Shown: positions 40,187-49,044, numbered from the stretch's first letter. The stretch: DNA of 64,000 bases from Stutzerimonas stutzeri (GCF_024448715.1 NZ_JAMOHZ010000006.1:124001-188000); one strand, 5' to 3'. Numbers and translations are program-made. The notes: generated by a model from the letters alone, not told the origin.

Positions 40187-41083
40187 ATGCCCGCACTTGA
40201 CGACCCGGTAATCGACCGCTTTCTCGATGCCCTTTGGCTCGAGAAGGGATTATCGGATAACACGCGCGAGGCCTATCGCAGCGACCTGGCATTGTTTAAC
40301 GGCTGGCTCGACGCGCGCGGCGTACGCTTGGTCGATGCAGGGCGCGAGATGATCCTGGATCATCTCGCCTGGCGTCTGGCTAGCAACTACAAGGCCCGCT
40401 CTACTGCGCGGTTGCTTTCTGGGTTGCGTGGCTTCTACCGGTTCCTCCTGCGCGAAGGTTCGATCTCGGTTGACCCTACGCTACGGGTCGATCTGCCGCA
40501 GCTCGGGCGTCCGCTGCCCAAAACGTTGTCCGAGGCTGATGTCGAGGCCCTGTTGGCCGCTCCTGATATCGGCGAGTCGCTGGGAATGCGCGATCGCGCG
40601 ATGCTGGAAGTTCTTTATGCGTCTGGCCTGCGTGTGACTGAGCTGGTCAGTCTCAGCCTGGAGCAGATCAATCCTCGCCAGGGTGTGCTGCGTACCTTCG
40701 GCAAGGGCAATAAAGAGCGTTTGGTGCCGCTGGGCGAGGAGGCTATGCACTGGCTGACGCGCTATCTGCGCGATGCTCGCGGGAACCTCCTGGCCGGTAA
40801 GGTCAGCGATGTGGTCTTTCCCAGCCAGCGTGGCGACCAGATGACGCGCCAGACGTTCTGGCATCGAATCAAACTGCACGCCAAGGTCGCTGGGATAGCG
40901 GTATCGATCTCACCGCATACGCTGCGTCATGCGTTCGCCACGCATCTGCTCAACCACGGCGCGGATCTTCGCACCGTGCAGATGCTGCTCGGCCACAGTG
41001 ATTTATCCACCACCCAGATATACACGCACATCGCTCGCGCGCGCCTGCAGGACCTGCATGCGCAGCACCACCCGCGTGGCTGA
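40187..41083 (+). CDS. xerD: site-specific tyrosine recombinase XerD
   Basis: XerD, with XerC, resolves chromosome dimers at dif under FtsK control. From MPALDDPVIDRFLDALWLEKGL at 40187 it has 298 residues, as in E. coli. The N-terminal SAM-like domain (LSDNTREAYRSDLALFNGWL) is followed by the catalytic domain with Arg in YASGLRVTELVSLSL, Lys in GKGNKERLVPL, His-x-x-Arg in SPHTLRHAFATHLLNHGADL, and His/Tyr in LLGHSDLSTTQIYTH. All catalytic residues are present. dsbC follows, as in other pseudomonads. Confidence 0.97.
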   Translation: MPALDDPVIDRFLDALWLEKGLSDNTREAYRSDLALFNGWLDARGVRLVDAGREMILDHLAWRLASNYKARSTARLLSGLRGFYRFLLREGSISVDPTLRVDLPQLGRPLPKTLSEADVEALLAAPDIGESLGMRDRAMLEVLYASGLRVTELVSLSLEQINPRQGVLRTFGKGNKERLVPLGEEAMHWLTRYLRDARGNLLAGKVSDVVFPSQRGDQMTRQTFWHRIKLHAKVAGIAVSISPHTLRHAFATHLLNHGADLRTVQMLLGHSDLSTTQIYTHIARARLQDLHAQHHPRG

Positions 41084-41210
41084 GCGATGACGTTGGTAAG
41101 GTGCCTCGTAGGCCGCAAGCCAGCGAGCGAAGCCCTGGCGTCGTGCGCCGGATGGCAGTGCCTATGTTAATCTGCGCCTCTTTCCTCGATCGAAGTCGCC
41201 AGGAGATTCC

Positions 41211-41936
41211 ATGCGCGTGATTCGTTTTTTTGCTGCCGCGACCATCGGTCTGGCCAGCTCCGTTGTCCTGGCTGCGGACGCCGACAAGGCGATCCGTGAC
41301 TCGCTGCATTCCATTCAGCCTGACATGCCGATCGAAGCGATTGCCGAAAGCCCCATGGATGGCGTTTACCAGGTGCAGCTCAAGGGCGGGCGTCAACTCT
41401 ACGCCAGCGCTGACGGGCAGTTTCTGATCCAGGGTTACATGTTCCAATTCAAGGACGGCCAAGCGATCAACCTGACCGAGCAGGCCCAGAGTCGTTCGGT
41501 TGCCAAGACGATCGAGGCCATTCCTACCAGCGAGATGGTGGTATTCGCCCCCGAGAAACCGAAGACACATATCACGGTGTTTACCGATACCGATTGCGGC
41601 TATTGCCAGAAGCTGCACAGCGAAGTGCCTGAGCTGAATCGTTTGGGTGTCGAGGTTCGCTATATGGCTTTTCCAAGGCAGGGTATGGGCAGCCACGGCG
41701 CCAATACGCTGGCTAGCGTTTGGTGCGCCAAGGATCGTCAGGCTGCGATGAACAAGGCCAAGGCGCGCGAGGAAGTCTCTACCGCCAGCTGCGACAATCC
41801 CGTGGCCGAGCAGTACGAGTTGGGTCAGTTGCTCGGTGTTCAAGGCACCCCGGCAATCATTCTCGCTGACGGCCAGATCATCCCCGGTTACCAGCCTGCA
41901 CCACAGCTTGCTGCGCTCGCGCTGAAGGCGAAGTGA
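41211..41936 (+). CDS. dsbC: periplasmic thiol:disulfide isomerase DsbC
   Basis: DsbC reshuffles wrong disulfides in the periplasm. The 241-residue precursor has the signal peptide MRVIRFFAAATIGLASSVVLA, an N-terminal dimerisation domain, and a thioredoxin fold with the active site CGYC (Cys129-Cys132) in FTDTDCGYCQKLHSEV and cis-Pro in GVQGTPAIILADG. AGGAGA precedes the ATG. The xerD-dsbC-hom-thrC order is standard for Pseudomonas, with a GFA gene inserted here. Confidence 0.96.
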   Translation: MRVIRFFAAATIGLASSVVLAADADKAIRDSLHSIQPDMPIEAIAESPMDGVYQVQLKGGRQLYASADGQFLIQGYMFQFKDGQAINLTEQAQSRSVAKTIEAIPTSEMVVFAPEKPKTHITVFTDTDCGYCQKLHSEVPELNRLGVEVRYMAFPRQGMGSHGANTLASVWCAKDRQAAMNKAKAREEVSTASCDNPVAEQYELGQLLGVQGTPAIILADGQIIPGYQPAPQLAALALKAK

Positions 41937-41942
41937 TCCTGG

Positions 41943-41979
41943 GGAGGGCGCCTTCAGTCTGAAAGACGCCCTCCTGTTT
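41943..41979 (+). terminator. intrinsic terminator of dsbC
   Basis: GGAGGGCG/CGCCCTCC arms with additional inner pairing (CTTC/GAAAG) and a following TGTTTG, just after the dsbC stop. Confidence 0.75.
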
Positions 41980-42044
41980 GACGCTGCCTGAACTGTTCTG
42001 CGCCTCGCGTTCAAAGCCTGAAGGCATACCAAGGAGGCGCGAAG

Positions 42045-42542
42045 ATGAAGCTCGAAGGTTCCTGTCACTGCAAGGCCGTGCGTTTTTCGCTCGAGTCGGC
42101 CGAACCTTATCCATTCATGCGGTGCTATTGCACCATCTGCCGCAAGACGGCTGGGGCGGGCGGCTATGCGATCAATTTGGGTGGTGATCATCGAACGTTG
42201 ACCGTCGAAGGGCGCGAGCATCTGAGCATCTATCAGGCGAAGATGGTTGATGCGCAAACGGGCGCAACCACCACCAGCGATGGCCAGCGTCATTTCTGCA
42301 AGCATTGTGGCAGTGCGCTCTGGTTGTGGGATCCGAATTGGCCGGATCTGGTTCACCCTCACGCATCCGCTATCGATACAGATTTGCCGAGTCCTCCTGA
42401 GTCGACCCACCTGATGCTGGCTTCGAAAGCCTCATGGGTCGAACCGCAGATTGGCCCTGACGATCGCTGTTTCGATGAGTACCCGGACGAGTCGCTCGCA
42501 CAATGGCATCAGCGCCTGGGACTGCGAGACCATTCCGGGTAG
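42045..42542 (+). CDS. GFA-family zinc-binding protein
   Basis: This 165-residue protein belongs to the glutathione-dependent formaldehyde-activating enzyme (GFA/CENP-V) fold. Zinc ligands are visible in SCHCKAVRF, MRCYCTICRKTAGAGGYAIN and HFCKHCGSALWLWDP. The family binds zinc and sometimes glutathione; enzymatic function is mostly unproven. GGAGGCGCGAAG precedes the ATG. It sits between dsbC and hom with its own short spacers and seems unrelated to either. Confidence 0.92.
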   Translation: MKLEGSCHCKAVRFSLESAEPYPFMRCYCTICRKTAGAGGYAINLGGDHRTLTVEGREHLSIYQAKMVDAQTGATTTSDGQRHFCKHCGSALWLWDPNWPDLVHPHASAIDTDLPSPPESTHLMLASKASWVEPQIGPDDRCFDEYPDESLAQWHQRLGLRDHSG

Positions 42543-42656
42543 CGGCGAGGCGCGTCCGCATCCCGCCGATTTGACTAAATCCCGCGCGCTTCGTAATGTG
42601 CGACTCTTTTGTTCGGCCGCTGTACTCGGCCGTTCGCTGGCAATGGAGAGTGCAGC

Positions 42657-43961
42657 TTGAAACCGGTCAAAGTTGGCATCTGTGGGCTGGGAACCGTCGG
42701 TAGCGGTACCTTCAATGTGCTTGAGCGCAACGCTGCCGAGATTGCTCGCCGGGCCGGACGTGGAATCGAGGTTGCGCAGATTGCTGCACGCCGCCCGAAC
42801 CCCAAATGCGACACCGGTGACACCCCGATTACCGCTGATATCTTCGGCGTGGCAAACAACCCCGAAATCGACATCGTCGTCGAGCTGATCGGCGGTTACA
42901 CCCTGGCCCGTGAGTTGGTCCTCAAGGCCATCGAAAACGGCAAACATGTAGTTACCGCGAACAAGGCTTTGATCGCGGTGCACGGTAACGAAATCTTCGC
43001 CAGGGCTCGTGAGAAAGGTGTCATCGTCGCGTTCGAAGCCTCGGTTGCCGGCGGCATCCCGGTGATCAAGGCGATTCGTGAAGGCTTGGCGGGTAATCAG
43101 ATCAACTGGCTGGCCGGCATCATCAACGGGACCGGTAACTTCATCCTCACCGAAATGCGCGAGAAGGGCCGCACCTTCGAAGACGTGCTCGCAGAAGCGC
43201 AGGAGCTGGGTTACGCCGAGGCCGATCCGACCTTCGACGTCGAGGGCATCGACGCCGCCCATAAGCTGACCATCCTCGCTTCTATCGCCTTTGGCGTGCC
43301 CCTGCAATTCGAAAAGGCTTACACCGAAGGCATTTCGCGCTTGACCACCGCCGACGTCAATTACGCCGAGGCCCTGGGTTATCGCATCAAGCATTTAGGA
43401 GTTGCGCGCAGCACAGCCTGTGGAATCGAATTGCGCGTGCACCCGACGCTCATTCCGGCCGATCGCTTGATTGCTAACGTCAACGGCGTCATGAATGCTG
43501 TAATGGTCAATGGCGACGCCGTCGGCTCCACGTTGTACTACGGCGCCGGCGCCGGTATGGAGCCGACCGCGTCGGCCGTAGTGGCTGACTTGGTCGACGT
43601 GGCTCGCGCGCTCACCACCGACCCGAACAATCGCGTCCCGCATCTGGCGTTCCAGCCCGACTCGCTCTCGGCACACCCGATCCTTCCGATCAGCGCCTGC
43701 GAAAGTGCCTATTATTTGCGCATTCAGGCCAAGGATCATCCTGGCGTTCTGGCTCAAGTCGCGACCATTCTTTCCGAGCGCGGGATCAACATCGAGTCGA
43801 TCATGCAGAAGGAAGCCGAAGAGCACGATGGCTTGGTGCCGATGATTCTGGTTACCCACCGGGTTCTGGAAAAGCGCATCGACGACGCTATTGCGGCCCT
43901 CGAGCAGCTCGAAGGAGTCAGTGGCGACGTCGTGCGGATTCGCGTGGAACAGCTGAATTAA
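42657..43961 (+). CDS. hom: homoserine dehydrogenase
   Basis: Hom reduces aspartate semialdehyde to homoserine for threonine and methionine synthesis. The start is a TTG at 42657, (M)KPVKVGICGLGTVGSGTFNVL, with GGAG eight bases upstream. This gives 434 residues, as in P. aeruginosa; the upstream extension to 42609 is not conserved. Features: Rossmann GLGTVG, VTANKALI, the catalytic region AGIINGTGNFILTEM and EADPTFDVEGIDAAHKL, and a C-terminal ACT domain (YYLRIQAKDHPGVLAQVATIL) for feedback by threonine. It is followed by thrC after an 85-base spacer with an inverted repeat. Confidence 0.97.
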   Translation: MKPVKVGICGLGTVGSGTFNVLERNAAEIARRAGRGIEVAQIAARRPNPKCDTGDTPITADIFGVANNPEIDIVVELIGGYTLARELVLKAIENGKHVVTANKALIAVHGNEIFARAREKGVIVAFEASVAGGIPVIKAIREGLAGNQINWLAGIINGTGNFILTEMREKGRTFEDVLAEAQELGYAEADPTFDVEGIDAAHKLTILASIAFGVPLQFEKAYTEGISRLTTADVNYAEALGYRIKHLGVARSTACGIELRVHPTLIPADRLIANVNGVMNAVMVNGDAVGSTLYYGAGAGMEPTASAVVADLVDVARALTTDPNNRVPHLAFQPDSLSAHPILPISACESAYYLRIQAKDHPGVLAQVATILSERGINIESIMQKEAEEHDGLVPMILVTHRVLEKRIDDAIAALEQLEGVSGDVVRIRVEQLN

Positions 43962-43965
43962 TTGG

Positions 43966-44027
43966 AGCTGGAAGCCGGAAGCTGAAAGCCAAAGTGGATC
44001 TCAGGCTTCAGCTTCGGGCTTCAGGCT
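43966..44027. repeat. imperfect inverted repeat in the hom-thrC spacer
   Basis: Arms of about 24 bases (AGCTGGAAGCCGGAAGCTGA... and its near complement ...TTCAGCTTCGGGCTTCAGGC) flank a 13-base loop. Part of the motif (GCTTCAGCTTCCAGCTGCC) also occurs before purL at about 24308-24326, so this is a dispersed intergenic repeat that would form a hairpin in the hom-thrC transcript. Confidence 0.75.
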
Positions 44028-44046
44028 CAAACCTAAGGTTAAAAAA

Positions 44047-45456
44047 ATGCGCTACATCAGTACCCGTGGCCAGGCGCCCGCCCTGAATTTTGAAGACGTG
44101 CTGCTCGCCGGGCTGGCCAGCGACGGCGGTCTCTACGTACCGGAAAACCTGCCACGCTTCACTGTCGAGGAAATCGCATCGTGGTCGGGTCTGCCGTATC
44201 ACGAACTGGCATTCAAGGTGATGCGGCCGTTCGTGACCGGCAGTATCCCGGACGCCGATTTCAAGCAGATTCTCGAAGAGACCTACGGTGTTTTCGCGCA
44301 TAACGCAGTCGCGCCCCTGCGTCAGCTGAACGGCAACGAGTGGGTCCTGGAGCTGTTTCATGGCCCGACCCTGGCGTTCAAGGATTTCGCCCTGCAGCTG
44401 CTCGGACGCTTGCTCGATTACGTACTGGCGAAGCGCGGGGAGCGCGTGGTCATCATCGGTGCGACCTCAGGCGATACCGGCTCGGCGGCGATCGAAGGCT
44501 GCCGCCGCTGCGACAACGTCGATATCTTCATTCTTCACCCGCACAACCGTGTTTCTGAAGTGCAGCGTCGTCAGATGACGACTATTTTCGGCGACAACAT
44601 CCATAACATCGCAATCGAAGGCAACTTCGATGATTGCCAAGAGATGGTCAAGGATAGCTTCGCCGACCAGGGCTTCCTCAAAGGCACTCGTCTGGTAGCG
44701 GTGAACTCGATCAACTGGGCACGGATCATGGCCCAGATCGTTTACTACTTCCATGCGGCGCTGCAGCTAGGTGGTCCGGCACGCTCCGTGGCGTTCTCTG
44801 TTCCGACAGGTAATTTCGGCGACATCTTTGCCGGTTATCTGGCGCGCAATATGGGGCTGCCGATCAGTCAACTGGTGGTCGCGACCAACCGCAACGACAT
44901 CCTGCATCGTTTCATGAGTGGCAACCGCTACGACAAGGACACCCTGCATCCTTCGCTGTCGCCCTCCATGGATATCATGGTGTCGTCCAACTTCGAGCGC
45001 CTGCTGTTCGATCTGCACGGTCGCAACGGCGCGGCGGTGGGCGAGCTGATGAGTTCCTTCAAGGCTACCGGCAAGCTGTCGGTCGAAGAGGAACGCTGGA
45101 CCGAGGCCCGCAAGCTGTTCGATTCGCTGGCCGTGGACGACGAACAGACTTGCAAGACCATCGCCCAGGTATTCGATACGACCGGCGAGCTGCTCGATCC
45201 ACATACCGCCATCGGTGTCTACGCCGCGCGCGAATGCCGCCGCAGCCTGTCAACGCCGATGGTGACACTGGGCACCGCACATCCGGTGAAATTCCCTGAG
45301 GCGGTCGAGAAGGCTGGCGTTGGCAAGGCGCTTGAGCTTCCGAGCCATCTTGCCGATTTGTTCGAGCGGCCGGAGCGCTGCACGGTGCTGGCCAACGACC
45401 TCAAGGCCATGCAAGCCTTTGTCGGCGAGCACGGCAATCGCGGCAAGCCGCTGTAA
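44047..45456 (+). CDS. thrC: threonine synthase
   Basis: ThrC converts phosphohomoserine to threonine using PLP. The 469 residues begin MRYISTRGQAPALNFEDVLLAGLASDGGLYVPE. The PLP-binding Lys is in HGPTLAFKDFALQLLGRLL, and GATSGDTGSAAIEG binds phosphate. The spacing after hom and the shared pathway suggest a hom-thrC operon. No clear terminator follows; 191 bases separate it from the convergent GntR gene. Confidence 0.97.
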   Translation: MRYISTRGQAPALNFEDVLLAGLASDGGLYVPENLPRFTVEEIASWSGLPYHELAFKVMRPFVTGSIPDADFKQILEETYGVFAHNAVAPLRQLNGNEWVLELFHGPTLAFKDFALQLLGRLLDYVLAKRGERVVIIGATSGDTGSAAIEGCRRCDNVDIFILHPHNRVSEVQRRQMTTIFGDNIHNIAIEGNFDDCQEMVKDSFADQGFLKGTRLVAVNSINWARIMAQIVYYFHAALQLGGPARSVAFSVPTGNFGDIFAGYLARNMGLPISQLVVATNRNDILHRFMSGNRYDKDTLHPSLSPSMDIMVSSNFERLLFDLHGRNGAAVGELMSSFKATGKLSVEEERWTEARKLFDSLAVDDEQTCKTIAQVFDTTGELLDPHTAIGVYAARECRRSLSTPMVTLGTAHPVKFPEAVEKAGVGKALELPSHLADLFERPERCTVLANDLKAMQAFVGEHGNRGKPL

Positions 45457-45647
45457 CTTGTAGCTAACCAGTCCGATGGAATGCGCTTGGTGTCGGTGAT
45501 GAGCTAAGCGCAAGCCGGTCGGCTCTTGTCGAAAACGCTGTGCTTCACCGGAGTGTCGTCGCTTGCCTTGCTCGGCTGCCCCTCTTCCAACGGCGAAGCG
45601 ATGGTCTGACGTTACAACGCCTGAGCTCAGAAACTCCACAGCGACCA

Positions 45648-46307
45648 TCAGTCCGCGACGATTACTCCCGCTAGATTGACCGCTTCCAGCTTGTGGCTGA
45701 GGTGTCCTCTGAGGATGCTGCCCAAGCGCATCCCGTCACGATCCCGTAGTGCATCGATCATTTCCTCGTGGTCGTTCACCGCTTTGCGCCAAAAGTCTTC
45801 GTTCATTTCCATCGTGTAGCGGATCCTCTTCACCCGCTGGCTGAGGTTGTTGTACATCTCCAGCAGGATCGGGTTTCCAGAAGCCAGCAAAATCCTTTCA
45901 TGTATCTGCTGGTTGGCTTGGAAATAAGCCTGCAGGTCCTTGCGCTCGTAGTAGTCGATCATTTTTTGGTGAAGCTCGCAAAGGGCTGCCAGCTCTTCGT
46001 CGTTCAGGCGACAGCAGGCGGCTTCGCCGGCCAGCCCTTCCAGGGCCGCCATGACATCGTAGGTATGTTTCACATCGCTCAGAGACAGGCGGCTCACGCG
46101 CGCTCCCCGATTCGGCAGAATTTCTACCAATCCTTCTGAGGTAAGAACCTTCAGTGCCTCGCGAAGCGGCGTTCTGGAAATGCCGAACGTCTCGCAAAGC
46201 TGTTTCTCTGAAATCTTTTCGCCTGCTACCAGCGAGCCGTGCTCAATTAATTCACGAATTCGGTTTGCAGCTTCCTGATACAGAATCTTGTGTTGGATTT
46301 TTTCCAA
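45648..46307 (-). CDS. GntR-family (FadR/FCD subgroup) transcriptional regulator
   Basis: This 219-residue regulator has an N-terminal winged helix (AANRIRELIEHGSLVAGEKISEKQLCETFGISRTPLREALKVLTSEGLVE) and a C-terminal FCD ligand-binding domain (about 80-205; MAALEGLAGEAACCRLNDEELAALCELHQKM, Asp/His metal-site residues in QQIHERILLASGN). The start is a TTG at 46307, with AGGA about ten bases upstream. It is divergent from the GlcG-like/TRAP/CoA-transferase cluster and is therefore its probable regulator. The ligand is likely the transported acid or its CoA product, but this is inference. Confidence 0.9.
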   Translation of the reverse strand: MEKIQHKILYQEAANRIRELIEHGSLVAGEKISEKQLCETFGISRTPLREALKVLTSEGLVEILPNRGARVSRLSLSDVKHTYDVMAALEGLAGEAACCRLNDEELAALCELHQKMIDYYERKDLQAYFQANQQIHERILLASGNPILLEMYNNLSQRVKRIRYTMEMNEDFWRKAVNDHEEMIDALRDRDGMRLGSILRGHLSHKLEAVNLAGVIVAD

Positions 46308-46384
46308 GGGAGCTTATTCCTGATAAGGCACACCGTTAGCTGCATCACGTCCATTGTTGATATCAGTGAAAGGTCTGCTAGCGT

Positions 46385-46401
46385 TTGAATTAAGAATACA
46401 A
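46385..46401. promoter_or_regulatory. candidate operator for the GntR/FCD regulator
   Basis: TTGAATT-AAG-AATACAA is a 17-base near-palindrome (7-bp arms, one mismatch) in the AT-rich divergent region between the regulator and the GlcG-like gene, a usual place and size for an FCD-regulator site. Confidence 0.4.
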
Positions 46402-46547
46402 AATAGGCGAAAAGTGCGACAGAAGAAAAAAGTGGAACACAAAAGGTAGCGTGCATATGCCAGGTCAGAACTTGGCTCCGTGCCGTTGCCTCAGTACTCG
46501 TTTTGATCAGTTCGCCTGGCTCTGCCGGGCCCATCAAAGGAAATAAC

Positions 46548-47009
46548 ATGGCTGGCAAGGTTTATCGTTCGAGCGTAGTCATATCACGAGCAAAAGCCCG
46601 GCAAATCATCGATGCTGCGTTCGCGGAGGCTAGAGCCAAGGAGATGGAACCGCTGACCCTATTCGTTATGGATGCGGGCGGCAACCTCATCGCGGCCGAA
46701 CGCGAAGATGGCTGTGCCCCGTTGCGCTTTCCGGTTGCCAGGGGCAAAGCCTTCGCCGCGCTGGGTAACGGCGTATCCAGCCGCACGGTCGGCGAGCGAA
46801 ACGAATCGCGTCCGGCTTTTCTGGCCTCTGTGGCAGCGGCGTCAGGCGGGCACTTCGTGCCCGTACCGGGCGGCGTACTGATTCTCTCGAACAATGACGA
46901 AGTGATCGGCGCCGTCGGGGCTAGCGGCGCATCCTCCGATGAGGACGAGCAAGTAGCCATCCTGGGTATAGAAGCTGCGGGGTTACGGGCCGGTATCGTT
47001 CCAGCCTGA
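46548..47009 (+). CDS. GlcG/HbpS-family haem-binding-like protein
   Basis: From MAGKVYRSSVVISRAKARQIID at 46548 (AAAGGAAATAAC upstream) it has 153 residues and the GlcG/HbpS fold: ARAKEMEPLTLFVMDAGGNLIAAEREDG, PVARGKAFAALGNGVSSRTVGER, GGVLILSNNDEVIGAVGASGASSDEDEQVA. Members include GlcG in glycolate oxidase operons, HbpS haem-binding sensors and PduO C-terminal domains. No signal peptide is seen, so it is likely cytosolic. It is the first gene after the divergent regulator and is separated from dctP by 449 bases. Its role in the cluster is unknown. Confidence 0.88.
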   Translation: MAGKVYRSSVVISRAKARQIIDAAFAEARAKEMEPLTLFVMDAGGNLIAAEREDGCAPLRFPVARGKAFAALGNGVSSRTVGERNESRPAFLASVAAASGGHFVPVPGGVLILSNNDEVIGAVGASGASSDEDEQVAILGIEAAGLRAGIVPA

Positions 47010-47458
47010 CGCCCATCTCCAGCGCTAATGGCGGCCGGCGCTGCTGGTCGCCTCTCAATGCTCCGGCTCTTCATGACCATGATCGCTTTCGGCTGGCGAT
47101 TAGTGTCAGGTATGGGCGCTCATTTCATTTGCGGCCCGTTATGTTCTAACGTCTGCGCCGCTAATAATTCTTCCTGAACCAATCCTAGCCAGGACCGACG
47201 AGCCCTTTGCCGACTTCCTGCGCTCCGCCTTGTCCGGCGTAAGGGATGCTCATGGCTGTTTTTCTTACCTCATTTCTGGCGTACCGCAAAAAGCTGGTCT
47301 AACGTCTGAATCGGGTTATGAATAATGAATTCATTTTTGTTCCCAGCGTGCGTAGCCGGTTTAGCCGCCGCCGGCCTTGCAGTCAGAGCGATGGGTCCGT
47401 CCTGACTGTAAAGATGGTACTGCGGTACGCCTCAATAAAAACAAGAGTGGAGGTCAGC
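47010..47458 (+). other. long leader/intergenic region ahead of dctP
   Basis: These 449 bases hold no supported gene; the open dctP frame upstream of 47459 lacks a signal-peptide start or ribosome-binding site. An 11-base direct repeat, TCTAACGTCTG, occurs at 47145-47155 and 47298-47308, and a perfect ATGAATTCAT dyad lies near 47328-47337. Either could be a regulatory site. The Crc-type motif is listed separately. Confidence 0.45.
47434..47444 (+). promoter_or_regulatory. candidate Crc/Hfq CA-motif ahead of dctP
   Basis: AATAAAAACAA contains two overlapping matches to AANAANAA (47434-47441 and 47437-47444), five bases before the GGAGG of dctP. It suggests catabolite repression of the transporter. 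Confidence 0.5.
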
Positions 47459-48436
47459 ATGAAAATATTGAAAACAGCTTTGATCGCATCCCTGTTCGGT
47501 CTAGCCACATCAGCAGTCCAGGCGGCCGAACTCCAGATCAAATTCGGCCACGTGGGCGGACCGGGATCACTGTTCGAAATCACAGCCAATAAATTCGCCG
47601 AGACCGTTAACGAAAAGCTCACGGGCAAGGCCAAGGTCGTGATCTACGGCTCCAGCCAGCTGGGCAGCGATTCTCAGATGCTTAACAAGCTCAAGCTGGG
47701 TTCGCTGGATCTGGCTCTGCCATCGACGGTGATGAGCAGCGTGGCGCCGGAGTTCTCCTTGTTCGAAATGCCGTACCTGATCACCGATCGCGATCATATG
47801 AAGCGTGTTCGAGACGAGCTGGTGCGCGACGTGATGTACAAGACCGCCGAAGACAAGGGGTACCGGATCATTGGCGTGTGGGAAAACGGCTTCCGGCAAA
47901 TCACCAACAACTCCCGGCCGATCGTCGTGCCGGAGGATCTCGAAGGGCTCAAGCTGCGCACGCCCAACGGCATATGGCGTGTCGAGATGTTCAAGAGCTA
48001 CGGCGCTAGCCCGGCTCCGATGGCACTCTCCGAAGCCTTTGTCGCGCTGCAGACTGGCGCCATGGACGGTCAGGAAAACCCCTTGGTGCAGATTTATTCC
48101 CAGCGCTTTCACGAAGTGCAGAAATACCTCTCCATGTCCAACCACGTCTATACCCCTGCGTTCGTTCTCGCTGGTGCCAGTTGGAAGCGTTTTCCAGAGG
48201 AAGTGAGGAAGGTGCTGAGCGACGCTGCTGTAGAAGCAGAGGCCTATGCGCTGGAACAAGGGGCGCAGCTCGATGAAAGCCTCGTCAAGAAAATGGAGGA
48301 GGCAGGCATGGAAGTGAACAAGGTTGATCAACAAGCCTTCATCGACGGATCCAAGGCCATCTACGCGAAATTCGCTGAAGAAGTCGAAGGTGGGCAGGAA
48401 ATGCTCGACGAGGTCGAACAGCTTCGCCAGATGTAA
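47459..48436 (+). CDS. TRAP transporter periplasmic solute-binding protein (DctP family)
   Basis: The 325-residue precursor has the signal peptide MKILKTALIASLFGLATSAVQA followed by AELQIKFGHVGGPGSLFEITANKFAETV. DctP features include LGSDSQMLNKLKLGSLDLALPS, ENGFRQITNNSRPI, EGLKLRTPNGIWRVEMFKSYGASPAPMALSEAFVALQTGAMDGQENP with the conserved ligand-carboxylate Arg (LKLRTP) and Asn (QENP). TRAP systems of this kind usually carry C4-dicarboxylates, 2-oxo or 2-hydroxy acids and sugar acids. The ATG at 47459 follows GTGGAGG. It is the first of three transporter genes; the actual ligand is unknown. Confidence 0.93.
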   Translation: MKILKTALIASLFGLATSAVQAAELQIKFGHVGGPGSLFEITANKFAETVNEKLTGKAKVVIYGSSQLGSDSQMLNKLKLGSLDLALPSTVMSSVAPEFSLFEMPYLITDRDHMKRVRDELVRDVMYKTAEDKGYRIIGVWENGFRQITNNSRPIVVPEDLEGLKLRTPNGIWRVEMFKSYGASPAPMALSEAFVALQTGAMDGQENPLVQIYSQRFHEVQKYLSMSNHVYTPAFVLAGASWKRFPEEVRKVLSDAAVEAEAYALEQGAQLDESLVKKMEEAGMEVNKVDQQAFIDGSKAIYAKFAEEVEGGQEMLDEVEQLRQM

Positions 48437-48510
48437 CCGACTTCGTGGCTGCAGATCGCATTCTGACTTACGCCTGAGCACGTGGTGCTCAGGTCGACCG
48501 GAGAGAGCTG

Positions 48511-49044
48511 ATGGATTCCTTTACCGCTTTCAGAAAGGGTTTTTCCAAACTTCTGGAAATCATCGTAGTGGCCAACGTAGTTGCTTTGACGTTGGTCGTT
48601 ACAGTCGGCTTCGCATCGCGGCTGGCCGGTTCGCCGTTCAGCTGGTACGACGAGGTGGCGTCCGTCGGCCTGGCCTGGCTCACCTATTACGGCGCGGCGT
48701 TGGCCGCGGCGAAGGGCGCCCACATCGGTTGCCCTAGCGTAATCAATTACTTCTCTCCAGCGCTGCGCTTGCCGATCGCTCTGGTCGCGGAGGCGATCAC
48801 GATCGGCTTCTTCGTGCTGCTGGCCTATACCGGCATGCAGGTCGTGCTCATCCTGGAAGGCTCCTCACTGGTCAGCCTCACCAACGTCTCGCTGCAGTTG
48901 ACGCAATCGGTGCTGCCGATCGGGTCGGTACTTTTCATCATCGCTGAGATCTTGCGATTGCCTGAGGTGATCAAGAGCGCGAAAGGCGATGGGTTCGTCG
49001 ATCACGAACTGGAAGAAGTGGGCGTCAAGCCGGTGAAGGCATGA
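48511..49044 (+). CDS. TRAP transporter small permease (DctQ family)
   Basis: This 177-residue protein has four membrane helices (about 20-40, 55-75, 90-115, 130-150) and the DctQ marker SWYDEVASVGLAWLTYYGAALAAAKGAHIGCP. It starts at the ATG 48511 after GGAGAG, 74 bases after dctP, and is followed by the large permease. Confidence 0.92.
   Translation: MDSFTAFRKGFSKLLEIIVVANVVALTLVVTVGFASRLAGSPFSWYDEVASVGLAWLTYYGAALAAAKGAHIGCPSVINYFSPALRLPIALVAEAITIGFFVLLAYTGMQVVLILEGSSLVSLTNVSLQLTQSVLPIGSVLFIIAEILRLPEVIKSAKGDGFVDHELEEVGVKPVKA

Noticed and set aside
40950-42410. 486-codon minus-strand frame across xerD, dsbC and the GFA gene
   Set aside because: It spans three well-supported genes and a terminator on the opposite strand; no homologue is recognisable.
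47145-47308. 11-base direct repeat TCTAACGTCTG (two copies, 153 bases apart) before dctP
   Set aside because: It is noted in the region entry but is too short and too widely spaced to claim as a site without conservation data.
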